Shown here: positions 1 through 7,948 of the stretch, piece after piece | How positions within the stretch are numbered: position 1 is the first letter of the stretch | How the letters are laid out: the number at the start of each line of letters is the position of its first letter | Origin: Rhodoferax potami | Lineage (GTDB): Bacteria; Pseudomonadota; Gammaproteobacteria; Burkholderiales; Burkholderiaceae_C | Direction: 5' to 3' | DNA: 64,000 nucleotides | NCBI RefSeq assembly: GCF_032193805.1 | Contig: NZ_JAVBIK010000001.1 | Coordinates: forward strand, 2,873,001-2,937,000 | Position numbers and translations under genes: made by a program | The notes under the pieces: generated by a model | What the model was told of the DNA's origin: nothing | What the model saw: the letters and a program-made list of their open reading frames with translations, nothing else | The model's database searches: none

Positions 1-609
1 CAGACGGCGGAGCAGACCCACAAAGTCAACCAGTTGGTTACCAGCGTGGCGACTGTTGCCAGCAGCGGTAGCCAGGTGGTGCAGGATGTGGTGAGCACCA
101 TGGGGCAGATATCCACCAGTGCCAACAAGATCAACGACATCATTGCCTTGATTGAAGGCATCGCTTTTCAAACCAACATCCTGGCTCTGAACGCGGCAGT
201 CGAAGCCGCCCGCGCGGGCGAGCAAGGGCGGGGATTCGCCGTCGTGGCCTCAGAGGTCCGCAACCTTGCCAAGCGTTCATCCACGGCGGCTCACGAAATC
301 AAGGACCTGATTGCAGCCTCGGTGAGCAACGTATCTGCGGGTAGTCAGCTCGTGGAAAAGACCCGCGAGTCCATGGAGGAAATCACCTCGTCTATTGCCG
401 AGGTGGTCCGCTATGTCGAGGGCATCGCCCACGCCAGCCAGGAGCAAAGTGCCGGTATCGAAAGCGTGAACCGGAGCATTTCAGAAATCGACCAGATGAC
501 GCAGCAAAACGCCGCGCTGGTTGAAGAGGCCGCTGCCGCAGCCATGCGTATGCGTGATCAATCTCACACGTTGACGGATGCCGTCAACACTTTCAAGACC
601 CCAGCCTAA
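1..609 (+). CDS. methyl-accepting chemotaxis protein, C-terminal part
   Basis: The reading frame is open from the first base, so the gene is cut by the window edge and only the last 202 residues are present. They form the cytoplasmic signalling domain of a chemoreceptor. The hairpin tip that binds CheA and CheW is seen as [18 protein letters not shown] followed by [15 protein letters not shown], a near-invariant MCP signature. Flanking heptad-rich helices rich in Ala, Glu and Ser match the methylation bundle. The ligand-binding and membrane parts lie upstream, so the stimulus cannot be named. A hairpin terminator begins inside the stop codon. Family assignment is secure. Confidence 0.95.
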   Translation, partial: QTAEQTHKVNQLVTSVATVASSGSQVVQDVVSTMGQISTSANKINDIIALIEGIAFQTNILALNAAVEAARAGEQGRGFAVVASEVRNLAKRSSTAAHEIKDLIAASVSNVSAGSQLVEKTRESMEEITSSIAEVVRYVEGIAHASQEQSAGIESVNRSISEIDQMTQQNAALVEEAAAAAMRMRDQSHTLTDAVNTFKTPA

Positions 610-636
610 ATGCTGCGCAGCAGCATTTATTTTTTG
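608..636 (+). terminator. Rho-independent terminator after the chemoreceptor
   Basis: A perfect 9-bp stem AAATGCTGC / GCAGCATTT with a 3-base loop is followed by ATTTTTT. It overlaps the stop codon of the chemoreceptor gene and separates it from the MFS gene that starts at 749. Confidence 0.85.
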
Positions 637-748
637 AATCAATGCATGTGATGAATCCATTGGACTCATCCGGCTTGAACGGTGACACTGCGCCCGCCCC
701 GTTGGACAGCGGTGGGTCAGTGTTTCTCTAAACCCCGAAGGAGACTTA

Positions 749-2377
749 ATGTCTGGAATTCTCGACAAGGAACGGATCATCGCTGGTCCCGGCTTTAATC
801 GTTGGCTGGTACCGCCTGCCGCTCTCGCTATTCACTTGTGCATCGGCATGGCTTATGGCTTTTCCGTGTTCTGGTTGCCACTCTCCAAAGCACTGGGCAT
901 CAAAGAAGCCATCAAGTGCGGCCCCGAAGTAGGTTTTTGGGCACAGCTCTTTACCACCAACTGCGACTGGCAAATCTCCACCCTCGGTTGGATGTACACC
1001 CTGTTCTTCGTATTGCTGGGTTCCAGCGCTGCGATCTGGGGCGGTTGGCTTGAGCGTTCGGGCCCCCGCAAGGCAGGCGTGGTGTCGGCGGTGTGCTGGT
1101 GCGGCGGTATGTTGATTTCCGCCCTCGGTATCTACACCCACCAGTTCTGGCTCATGTTGTTGGGCTCTGGCGTCATTGGCGGCATCGGTTTGGGCTTGGG
1201 GTACATCTCCCCCGTGTCCACACTGATCAAATGGTTCCCGGACCGTCGTGGCATGGCCACCGGTATGGCGATCATGGGCTTTGGTGGCGGTGCCATGATC
1301 GGCTCGCCCCTCGCGGCTGACTTGATGAAGTACTTCGCCACCCCCACTGACATGGGCGTGATGCAGACCTTCGTGGTGATGGCGCTGATTTACTTCGTGT
1401 TCATGATGGCAGGTGCCTTCGGCTACCGCGTGCCTGAAACCGGTTGGAAGCCCGCAGGCTGGAACCCCCCACCCGCGCAAGTGAACAATGTCATGATCAC
1501 TCAGAAGCACGTGCATGTGAAAAAGGTCTGGGGCATCCCCCAGTTCTGGCTCATCTGGATGGTGTTGTGCATGAACGTGAGTGCCGGTATCGGCGTGATC
1601 GGCATGGCTTCCCCCATGTTGCAAGAAGTGTTCGGCGGCACCTTGATCGGTGTGCAAGCCAAGTTCGGCGAGCTCGACAAAGCCCAGTTGGCAGCGATTG
1701 CCACCGTGGCAGCCGGCTTTACTGCGTTGCTCTCGTTGTTCAACATTGGCGGCCGCTTCTTCTGGGCCAGCCTGTCCGACAAGATGGGTCGCAAGATCAC
1801 CTACATCGTGTTTTTTGTGTTGGGCGGCCTGATGTATTTCAGCGTTCCCGGCAGCGCTGCCGCAGGCAGCATCGTGCTCTTCGTGGGTGCTTTCTGTGTG
1901 ATTTTGAGTATGTACGGCGGCGGCTTCGCCACAGTGCCTGCGTATCTTGCTGACTTGTTCGGTACCCAAATGGTGGGCGCGATCCACGGCCGTCTTTTGA
2001 CTGCATGGGCGACGGCTGGCGTGTTGGGTCCAGTGGTGGTGAACTACATGCGCGAATACCAGCTTGGCCTGGGCATTCCGCGTGAGCAGGTTTACAACCA
2101 GACCATGTACATCCTGGTGGGCATGTTGGTGGTGGGCCTGATCTGCAACCTGCTGGTTCGTCCGCTGGACAACAAGTGGTTCATGACCGACGCTGAGTTG
2201 GCTGCTGAAAAGAAACTGGCCCACGAACGTGCAGCCGCTTCTGAAGTCGGCACCAGCACTGGCGGCGCAGACACGATCCCCACCTGGGTAGTGGCATTTG
2301 CTTGGGCGGCTGTGGGCCTGCCTTTGGCATGGGGCGTGTACCGCACCTTGCTGAGCGTTGCCAAGTTCTTCGCTTAA
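749..2377 (+). CDS. MFS transporter, oxalate/formate antiporter (OFA) type
   Basis: This 542-residue polytopic inner-membrane protein has about 12 hydrophobic segments. The long N-terminal stretch with VPPAALAIHLCIGMAYGFSVF and the segment GGIGLGLGYISPVSTLIKWFPDRRG read with their repeats as the OFA family of the major facilitator superfamily. The cytoplasmic loop motif SDKMGRK starts the second half. ATG at 749 has a strong GAAGGAG site at 737-743. The next genes are molybdenum-cofactor and formate-dehydrogenase-like genes on the same strand, starting 27 bases downstream, so formate, oxalate or a similar small carboxylate is the inferred substrate. Substrate specificity is not shown by the sequence. 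Confidence 0.85.
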   Translation: MSGILDKERIIAGPGFNRWLVPPAALAIHLCIGMAYGFSVFWLPLSKALGIKEAIKCGPEVGFWAQLFTTNCDWQISTLGWMYTLFFVLLGSSAAIWGGWLERSGPRKAGVVSAVCWCGGMLISALGIYTHQFWLMLLGSGVIGGIGLGLGYISPVSTLIKWFPDRRGMATGMAIMGFGGGAMIGSPLAADLMKYFATPTDMGVMQTFVVMALIYFVFMMAGAFGYRVPETGWKPAGWNPPPAQVNNVMITQKHVHVKKVWGIPQFWLIWMVLCMNVSAGIGVIGMASPMLQEVFGGTLIGVQAKFGELDKAQLAAIATVAAGFTALLSLFNIGGRFFWASLSDKMGRKITYIVFFVLGGLMYFSVPGSAAAGSIVLFVGAFCVILSMYGGGFATVPAYLADLFGTQMVGAIHGRLLTAWATAGVLGPVVVNYMREYQLGLGIPREQVYNQTMYILVGMLVVGLICNLLVRPLDNKWFMTDAELAAEKKLAHERAAASEVGTSTGGADTIPTWVVAFAWAAVGLPLAWGVYRTLLSVAKFFA

Positions 2378-2404
2378 CGTCCCTAGAACCTGAACAGGAA
2401 CGCC

Positions 2405-3181
2405 ATGACACCACCCGGCCTCCCTCCGCAGGCCTCCGCTGCGGCGGAGAGCCGGGTGTTGCCAGGCGCAGCGCCACAAGCGCGCGACCTGTTGACTGAG
2501 GCTGCCCCCGCGGCCTGTGCCGCAGCTTGGACGCTGTCTGACATCACCGCGCTGGTGCTGGCAGGCGGCCGTGGCATGCGCATGGGCGGGGTGGACAAGG
2601 GCTTGCAGCCCTTCCAGGGGGTGCCCCTGGTGCAGCAGGCCTTGCAGCGCCTCGCTGCGCAACAAGCCGGTGTGCTGGCGGGCGTCATCGTGAATGCCAA
2701 CCGCAACCCGGATACCTACCTCGCTCTGGGTGAAGCCATTTTTGGCGCCGGGCAGGTACGGGTCGTACCCGACCGAGATACCGATTTTTCAGGCCCCTTG
2801 GCCGGCTTTCAGGCCGGGCTGGACGTGTGCGCCACCCCATTGATGCTGACCGTGCCTTGCGACAGCCCGTTGTTCCCGCTGGATCTGGCGCAGCGCTTGT
2901 TGGCCGCTCTGGTGCAGACCGGTGCCGACCTCGCGGTGGCAGTGGCCCCGGAGACCGGGCGCGATGGCCAGGTCGCCTTGCGCAGCCAGCCGGTGTTTTG
3001 TTTGATGCGCACCTCTTTGGCCCCCAGCCTGCACGACTATCTGCACCGCGGTGGTCGCAAGGTAGAGGCCTGGGCCACCAGTGTCCAAGGGGTGCAGGTT
3101 TCTTTCGATGCGCCGGGTGACGACCCGCGCGCTTTTGCCAATGCCAATACGCTGGACGAATTGCGCCAGCTCGAATCCTGA
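2405..3181 (+). CDS. mobA: molybdenum cofactor guanylyltransferase MobA
   Basis: MobA joins GMP to Mo-molybdopterin to make the bis-MGD cofactor used by formate-dehydrogenase-type enzymes. The nucleotide-binding start is clear: VLAGGRGMRMGGVDKGL near residue 51, followed by the PCDSPLFP metal/GTP-site motif. The protein is 258 residues, and the first 45 or so residues (Ala/Pro rich) lie ahead of the normal start of the fold. In-frame GTG at 2456 and TTG at 2459 are possible later starts. The stop codon overlaps the moeA start by one base (TGATG), so the two are coupled. It supplies the cofactor for the oxidoreductase downstream. Confidence 0.92.
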   Translation: MTPPGLPPQASAAAESRVLPGAAPQARDLLTEAAPAACAAAWTLSDITALVLAGGRGMRMGGVDKGLQPFQGVPLVQQALQRLAAQQAGVLAGVIVNANRNPDTYLALGEAIFGAGQVRVVPDRDTDFSGPLAGFQAGLDVCATPLMLTVPCDSPLFPLDLAQRLLAALVQTGADLAVAVAPETGRDGQVALRSQPVFCLMRTSLAPSLHDYLHRGGRKVEAWATSVQGVQVSFDAPGDDPRAFANANTLDELRQLES

Positions 3182-4445
3182 TGCACACGCTGGACGACAT
3201 CGCCCGCACCCTGCAGGGTTACGACCCGCAGGCCTTGCGCATGGCGGATGCCACTACGTTTATCGACCGCTTGGTAGCGCCCGTGCAGGGCACCGAGGTC
3301 TTGCCGCTGCGCCAGTGCTTGGGCCGCGTGCTTGCCGAGGATTTGATTTCCGGCATGGCCGTGCCCGCGCACGATAACTCTGCGATGGACGGCTTTGCGT
3401 TTAACGGTGCAGTGCTCGCAGGCCAGAGCACCTTGACGCTGCGCATAGCGGGCACCGCACTCGCCGGCAAAGCGTGGGCCGGTAGCTTGCAACCTGGCGA
3501 ATGTCTCAAGGTGATGACCGGTGCCCTTTTGCCCGCTGGCTTGGACACCGTAGTACCCCATGAAATGACCACCGTGGAAGGTGATCAGGTCCAACTTCCT
3601 CCCGGCCGTTTGCGTGCCGGCGACAACCGCCGCCTGCGCGGTGAAGACCTGCAGCTCGGTGGCGTGGCGCTATCAAAAGGAGAGCTGCTCACGCCTGCTG
3701 CGCTTGGGCTAGCGGCCAGTTTGGGCCTGCAAAGCCTGACAGTGGTACGCCGGCTGAAGGTGGCCTATCTTTCTACCGGGGACGAAGTCATGTCCCCCGG
3801 CGAGCCGCTGCGCGAAGGCGCGGTGTTTGACAGTAACCGCTACACCATCGCCAGCTTGTTGGAGCGCCTGGGCTGCGACGTGATCGAGCTAGGGGTGGTG
3901 CGCGATGAGCCGGTGGCCCTAGAAGCTGCCTTCCGCCGCGCAGCCGAGAAGGCCGATGTGATCATCAGCAGCGGCGGTGTGAGTGTGGGCGAGGCCGACT
4001 TCACCAAATCGATGATGGCCAAGCTGGGTGATGTGGCCTTCTGGCGCATTGCCATGAGGCCCGGTCGGCCCTTTGCACTGGGCCGCATTGGCCGCACCGT
4101 GCTGTTCGGCCTGCCGGGGAATCCGGTGGCAGTGATGGTGACTTTTCTGTCGCTGGTGCGCCCCGCACTGCTCAAGATGATGGGTGCCCACCCGAAGCCG
4201 CAGCCCTTGCTACAGGCCCGCAGTGTGGAGCCCCTGCGCAAAAAGCCGGCCGCACCGAGTACCAGCGCGGCATCGTGACTGCCAGCCCTGACGGGCAATT
4301 GCAGGTGCGCACCACCGGTAACCAGGGCTCGGGCGTGCTGAGTTCCATGGTGCAGGCCAACGGCCTCATCGTGCTGGGGCACGAGCAAGGGAACTTGGCA
4401 GCGGGTGAGCTGGTCAGCGTGATGATGTTTGACGGCGTGATTTGA
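3181..4445 (+). CDS. moeA: molybdopterin molybdenumtransferase MoeA, with apparent frameshift
   Basis: MoeA inserts molybdate into adenylylated molybdopterin. Visible motifs are AHDNSAMDGFAF, VMTGALLPAG and the MPT-binding-like segment ISSGGVSVGEADF, then GRPFALG and GLPGNPVA. Read straight, the protein stops at 4278 after 365 residues with a nonsense tail. The proper C-terminal domain (QRGIVTASPDG to the end VSVMMFDGVI) continues in the -1 frame from about 4245 to the stop at 4443-4445. One extra A in the A-run at 4240-4244 would give RKKAGRTEYQRG and a 421-residue protein, close to E. coli MoeA. I read it as a deletion or base-calling error. A degenerate copy of the window's repeat family overlaps 3669-3728. 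Confidence 0.9.
3669..3728 (+). repeat. degenerate repeat copy inside moeA
   Basis: The segment keeps the landmarks of the repeat at 13867-13925: GCTAT.AAA, then AGCT, then CGC, then GGGCTAG.GGCC and TTT at matching spacing. It lies within moeA and codes for residues ALSKGELLTPAALGLAASLG, which occupy the normal MoeA position without an obvious insertion. Chance similarity cannot be excluded by eye. Confidence 0.45.
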
Positions 4446-4457
4446 GGCCGTGCGATG

Positions 4458-4482
4458 CCCCTTGTGCTGCAGGCACAAGAGG
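4458..4482 (+). other. hairpin in the moeA to oxidoreductase spacer
   Basis: CTTGTGC (4461-4467) pairs perfectly with GCACAAG (4473-4479) around a 5-base loop, extended by CCC/AGG neighbours. No T-run follows, so it is not a standard terminator. In a 75-base spacer it could be an mRNA processing or stability hairpin that sets the ratio between cofactor genes and the enzyme gene; that role is inference. Confidence 0.4.
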
Positions 4483-4520
4483 CCTGCAGGGCAGTAACAG
4501 TGTGACTTACGGAGTATCCA

Positions 4521-6812
4521 ATGAGCGAACAAAAAATTGAGTTGTACGACGGCCCGGCCGGTGGTTGGGGCGCATTGCGCAGTGTCGGCAAAGCGCTGCT
4601 GCGCCAGGACATTCCGGTCAAAGGCGCCAAAACGCTGCTGTCCGCCAACCAGCCGGACGGATTTGACTGCCCCGGCTGCGCCTGGCCGGACCGCAACCAT
4701 GGCTCGACCTTCGAGTTTTGCGAAAACGGTGCCAAAGCCGTGGCGGCAGAAGCCACCGCACGCCGGGTTACGCGCGACTTTTTTGCGCAGCACAGCGTGG
4801 CCGAGTTGGCTTTGCAGAGCGACTTTGCCTTGGAAGACCACGGCCGCTTGACCGAGCCCATGGTCTACGACGCGCAGACCGACCACTACCGCCCTATCAG
4901 CTGGGACGACGCCTTCGGCCTGATCGCCAAACACCTCAACGCCTTGCCGGACCCGAACCAGGCCGCGTTCTACACCTCCGGGCGCGCCAGCAACGAGGCG
5001 GCGTTTTTGTACCAGTTGTTTGTGCGCCAGTACGGCACCAACAACTTCCCCGACTGCTCCAACATGTGCCACGAGCCCAGCGGCACCGGCATGCGCGAGA
5101 GCATTGGCGTAGGCAAGGGCACCGTCACGCTGGACGATTTCACCCAGGCCGAGGCCATCTTTATCTTCGGCCAGAACCCTGGCACCAACCACCCGCGCAT
5201 GCTGGGCGAGTTGCGCCAGGCCGCCAAGCGCGGCGCGCGCATTGTGAGCATCAACCCGATGCGCGAGCGTGGGCTGGAGCGTTTTGCCGACCCGCAAGAC
5301 AAGCTGGAAATGGCCACCCTGGGCGACACCGCCATTAGCAGCCATTACTTCCAGTTGCGCATAGGCGGCGACTTTGCCTTCGTCAAAGGCATGATGAAAG
5401 CCTTGGTCGAGTGGGATGATGCCGGGCGCCAGGTGTTGGACCATGCCTTCATTGCCGAGCACACCACCGGTTTTGACGCGCTGCTGCAGGATCTGCGCGC
5501 TGAATCCTGGGAGCTGCTGGAGAAAGAGTCCGGCCTGAGTGTTGAGCACATGCGCAGTGCGGCGGATGTGTATGCCAAGGCCGGCAGCACCATTGCGTGC
5601 TGGGGCATGGGCATTACCCAGCACCAAAATTCGGTGGCCACGATTCAGATGATCGTCAACCTGCTGCTCATGCGCGGCAACATCGGCCGCCCCGGTGCTG
5701 GTCCGTGCCCGGTGCGCGGCCACAGCAACGTGCAGGGCGACCGCACCATGGGTATCTGGGAGCACCCGCCCAAAGCGCTGTTGCAAAACCTTGAGCGCGT
5801 GTTCGGCTTTACACCTCCGCAGGAACCGGGCCTTGGCACGGTAGATACCATCCGCGCCATGCTGGACGGGCAGGTCAAGGTGTTCTTTGCCCTGGGCGGC
5901 AATTTCGCCGCAGCCACGCCCGACACGGTGCAGACTTGGAAGGCGCTGCGCCAGTGCGACCTCACAGTGCATGTCACGACCAAGCTTAACCGCAGCCACA
6001 TCGTGCACGGGCGGGACGCCCTGATCCTGCCGTGCCTGGGCCGTACAGAAATGGACATGCAAGCCGGCGGCCTGCAGGGCGTGACCGTGGAAGACTCGAT
6101 GAGCATGGTGCACATTTCCATGGGCATCAACCCGCCTGCAGCCCCCGATTTGTTGTCGGAGCCGGCCATCGTGGCCCGCCTGGCGGCAGCGACCCTGGGT
6201 GCACGCAGCCAAACCCCTTGGTTGTGGCTGGTGGAAGACTACAGCCGCATCCGCGACAAGATTGCCGATGTGTTTGTGGACTTCGCCGACTTCAACACCC
6301 GCGTGAGCGTGCCCGGCGGCTTCCGCCTGCGCAACACCGCCAGCGAGCGGGTCTGGATCACAGGGCCCGGCAAAGCGGTATTTAAGACTCACGCAGTGCC
6401 GGTGGACACCCCCTTGCACCAGGCCCGCCAGCGCAAGGGCGACGCCAAGGTGTTTGCCTTGATGACCACCCGCTCCCACGACCAGTACAACACCACCATT
6501 TATGGTGACGACGACCGCTACCGCGGCGTGTTCGGCCAGCGCCGGGTGGTGTTTGCCAACGAGCAAGACATTCGCGACCTCGGCATGAAAGCCGGGGATC
6601 TGATTGACTTTGTGACCGAGTGGGCCGATGGCGATGAGCGTCGTGCCGAGGGTTTCAAGCTGGTGGCCTACAACATCCCCCGTGGTTGTGTCGGGGCCTA
6701 CTACCCCGAAACCAACCCCCTGGTGCCGCTGGACTCGGTGGCCATCAACGCCGGCACACCAACGTCCAAGTGCATTCCGGTGCTGATGCTCCCCCACAAG
6801 GCCGCTGCATGA
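4521..6812 (+). CDS. FdhF/YdeP-family molybdopterin oxidoreductase
   Basis: This 763-residue protein belongs to the bis-MGD oxidoreductases related to formate dehydrogenase H, in the YdeP branch. Near the N-terminus it has only a CPGC pair (Cys50, Cys53) rather than the full four-cysteine [4Fe-4S] motif. DCSNMCHEPSGTG near residue 178 occupies the place of the Sec/Cys molybdenum ligand, with Cys183 the likely ligand. FIFGQNPGTNHPRM and the C-terminal RSHDQYNTTIYG dinucleotide-binding segment are typical. There is no Tat signal, so it is cytoplasmic. Start ATG 4521 follows CGGAGTATCCA. The OFA carrier, mobA, moeA and fdhD in the same run point to formate or a related substrate, but YdeP proteins have no firmly settled reaction. 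Confidence 0.9.
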   Translation: MSEQKIELYDGPAGGWGALRSVGKALLRQDIPVKGAKTLLSANQPDGFDCPGCAWPDRNHGSTFEFCENGAKAVAAEATARRVTRDFFAQHSVAELALQSDFALEDHGRLTEPMVYDAQTDHYRPISWDDAFGLIAKHLNALPDPNQAAFYTSGRASNEAAFLYQLFVRQYGTNNFPDCSNMCHEPSGTGMRESIGVGKGTVTLDDFTQAEAIFIFGQNPGTNHPRMLGELRQAAKRGARIVSINPMRERGLERFADPQDKLEMATLGDTAISSHYFQLRIGGDFAFVKGMMKALVEWDDAGRQVLDHAFIAEHTTGFDALLQDLRAESWELLEKESGLSVEHMRSAADVYAKAGSTIACWGMGITQHQNSVATIQMIVNLLLMRGNIGRPGAGPCPVRGHSNVQGDRTMGIWEHPPKALLQNLERVFGFTPPQEPGLGTVDTIRAMLDGQVKVFFALGGNFAAATPDTVQTWKALRQCDLTVHVTTKLNRSHIVHGRDALILPCLGRTEMDMQAGGLQGVTVEDSMSMVHISMGINPPAAPDLLSEPAIVARLAAATLGARSQTPWLWLVEDYSRIRDKIADVFVDFADFNTRVSVPGGFRLRNTASERVWITGPGKAVFKTHAVPVDTPLHQARQRKGDAKVFALMTTRSHDQYNTTIYGDDDRYRGVFGQRRVVFANEQDIRDLGMKAGDLIDFVTEWADGDERRAEGFKLVAYNIPRGCVGAYYPETNPLVPLDSVAINAGTPTSKCIPVLMLPHKAAA

Positions 6813-7066
6813 TGTCAGAGCTGCAGCAAACCTTGCTGCTGGCGCTGTACCGCGAGGCCAAGCCGGTCTCGCTGCCCAAGCTGGGCAAGCAGCTGGGCTT
6901 GAGCGGCAGTGTGGTGATGCGCGCACTGGCCACCTTGGGCGATGCTTCCATTGCCGGCCAGCCCGGGCCGGGCTGGGTCCGGTTGGACATGGCCGATGCC
7001 CGCTGGACCGCCAGTCTGACCGAGGCCGGGCGGATTCAATGTGCGGAGCATGACCATGCAGCCTGA
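6809..7066 (+). CDS. small winged-helix-like protein of the formate operon
   Basis: The 85-residue protein starts at ATG 6809, overlapping the oxidoreductase stop by four bases (ATGA); a second ATG follows at once at 6812. The central part, VSLPKLGKQLGLSGSVVMRAL, reads as a helix-turn-helix, followed by a short beta-wing-like segment with GPGWVRLD. This looks like a small MarR/ArsR-type winged helix. It could regulate the operon or act as an accessory to the oxidoreductase. I do not recognise a named family. It overlaps the start region of fdhD, so the three genes are translated as one unit. Confidence 0.75.
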   Translation: MMSELQQTLLLALYREAKPVSLPKLGKQLGLSGSVVMRALATLGDASIAGQPGPGWVRLDMADARWTASLTEAGRIQCAEHDHAA

Positions 7067-7865
7067 CGATTTGCATGCACCGTTGCGAAGCTGTGCCGTA
7101 GACCGTTGGCCGCAAGACGGCCAAACTACCGATGTGCTCGCTGCCGAAGTGCCAGTGGCGCTCGAGTTCAATGGCATCTCGCACGCGGTCATGTTGGCTA
7201 CGCCGCAAGATTTGGAGGCCTTTGCCCTAGGCTTTGCGCTGACCGAGGGCATTCTGGATTCGGCTGCCCAGTGTTACGGCATCGAGGTCGAGCCGGTGCA
7301 GACTGACGCAGTGCAAGGGCTGGCCGTCAAATTGGACATTGCGGCCTCGTGTTTTCAGCGACTCAAGTCGCAACGCCGCAGTCTTGCCGGCAACACCGGC
7401 TGCGGGCTGTGCGGCGTGGAGAGCCTGGCCGCTTTGGGGCCCTCATTGCAAGTCATGCCACCGCAGCCGTGGCTGGCTGGCTTGACAGTCGAGACCTTGC
7501 TGCGCGCCTCCCGCGCGCTGCCCGATCACCAACCGCTGAACCGTGCCTGCGGCGCGCTGCACGCGGCCGCGTGGGTCAGCCCGGAAGGGGAGCTGTTGGC
7601 CGTGATGGAAGACGTAGGCCGCCACAACGCGCTCGACAAGCTTTTGGGCCAGCGCGCCCGCGATAGCCGACTGCAGGAGCCCGGTTTTGTGTTCATGACC
7701 AGCCGGGCCAGCCATGAGCTGATCCGCAAATGTGTGCGCATGGGTGTGGGCGCCATGGCCGCAATTTCTGCCCCGACTGACTTTGCGGTGGATGTTGCCG
7801 CGCGCAGCGGCCTGCAGCTGTGGGGCTTGGTGCGCGGGCAGCGGGCGGTGCGCTACACCCGGTAA
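7056..7865 (+). CDS. fdhD: formate dehydrogenase accessory sulfurtransferase FdhD
   Basis: FdhD passes sulfur from IscS to the Mo-bis-MGD cofactor so that formate-dehydrogenase-type enzymes become active. The diagnostic pair is CGLCGVESL, two cysteines in a CxxC arrangement, preceded by GNTG. Other family signatures are FALGFALTEG near the N-terminus and EDVGRHNALDKL with MTSRASHELI toward the C-terminus. In-frame starts are GTG 7041, ATG 7050 and ATG 7056; I chose 7056 because GGAG at 7045-7048 sits seven bases ahead. That gives 269 residues. The gene overlaps the end of the small winged-helix gene. Its presence strongly supports a formate-dehydrogenase-like role for the oxidoreductase upstream. 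Confidence 0.93.
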   Translation: MQPDDLHAPLRSCAVDRWPQDGQTTDVLAAEVPVALEFNGISHAVMLATPQDLEAFALGFALTEGILDSAAQCYGIEVEPVQTDAVQGLAVKLDIAASCFQRLKSQRRSLAGNTGCGLCGVESLAALGPSLQVMPPQPWLAGLTVETLLRASRALPDHQPLNRACGALHAAAWVSPEGELLAVMEDVGRHNALDKLLGQRARDSRLQEPGFVFMTSRASHELIRKCVRMGVGAMAAISAPTDFAVDVAARSGLQLWGLVRGQRAVRYTR

Positions 7866-7948
7866 AGCGCCGCAGAGGCCTTGCGAACAGAGGGGAAGCA
7901 GGGTCTCAGGAATAATGCCGGAGTGTTCGGTGGTGCCGGGAGGCCGTT

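Noticed and set aside
746..2665. 639-codon open frame opposite the MFS gene
   Set aside because: His/Gln-rich shadow of a GC-rich gene; no protein-like motifs, while the plus strand has a clear transporter.
3840..7208. 1122-codon minus-strand open frame opposite moeA and the oxidoreductase
   Set aside because: Composition is typical of an antisense frame to GC-rich coding DNA; no domain is visible and the plus strand carries well-supported genes.
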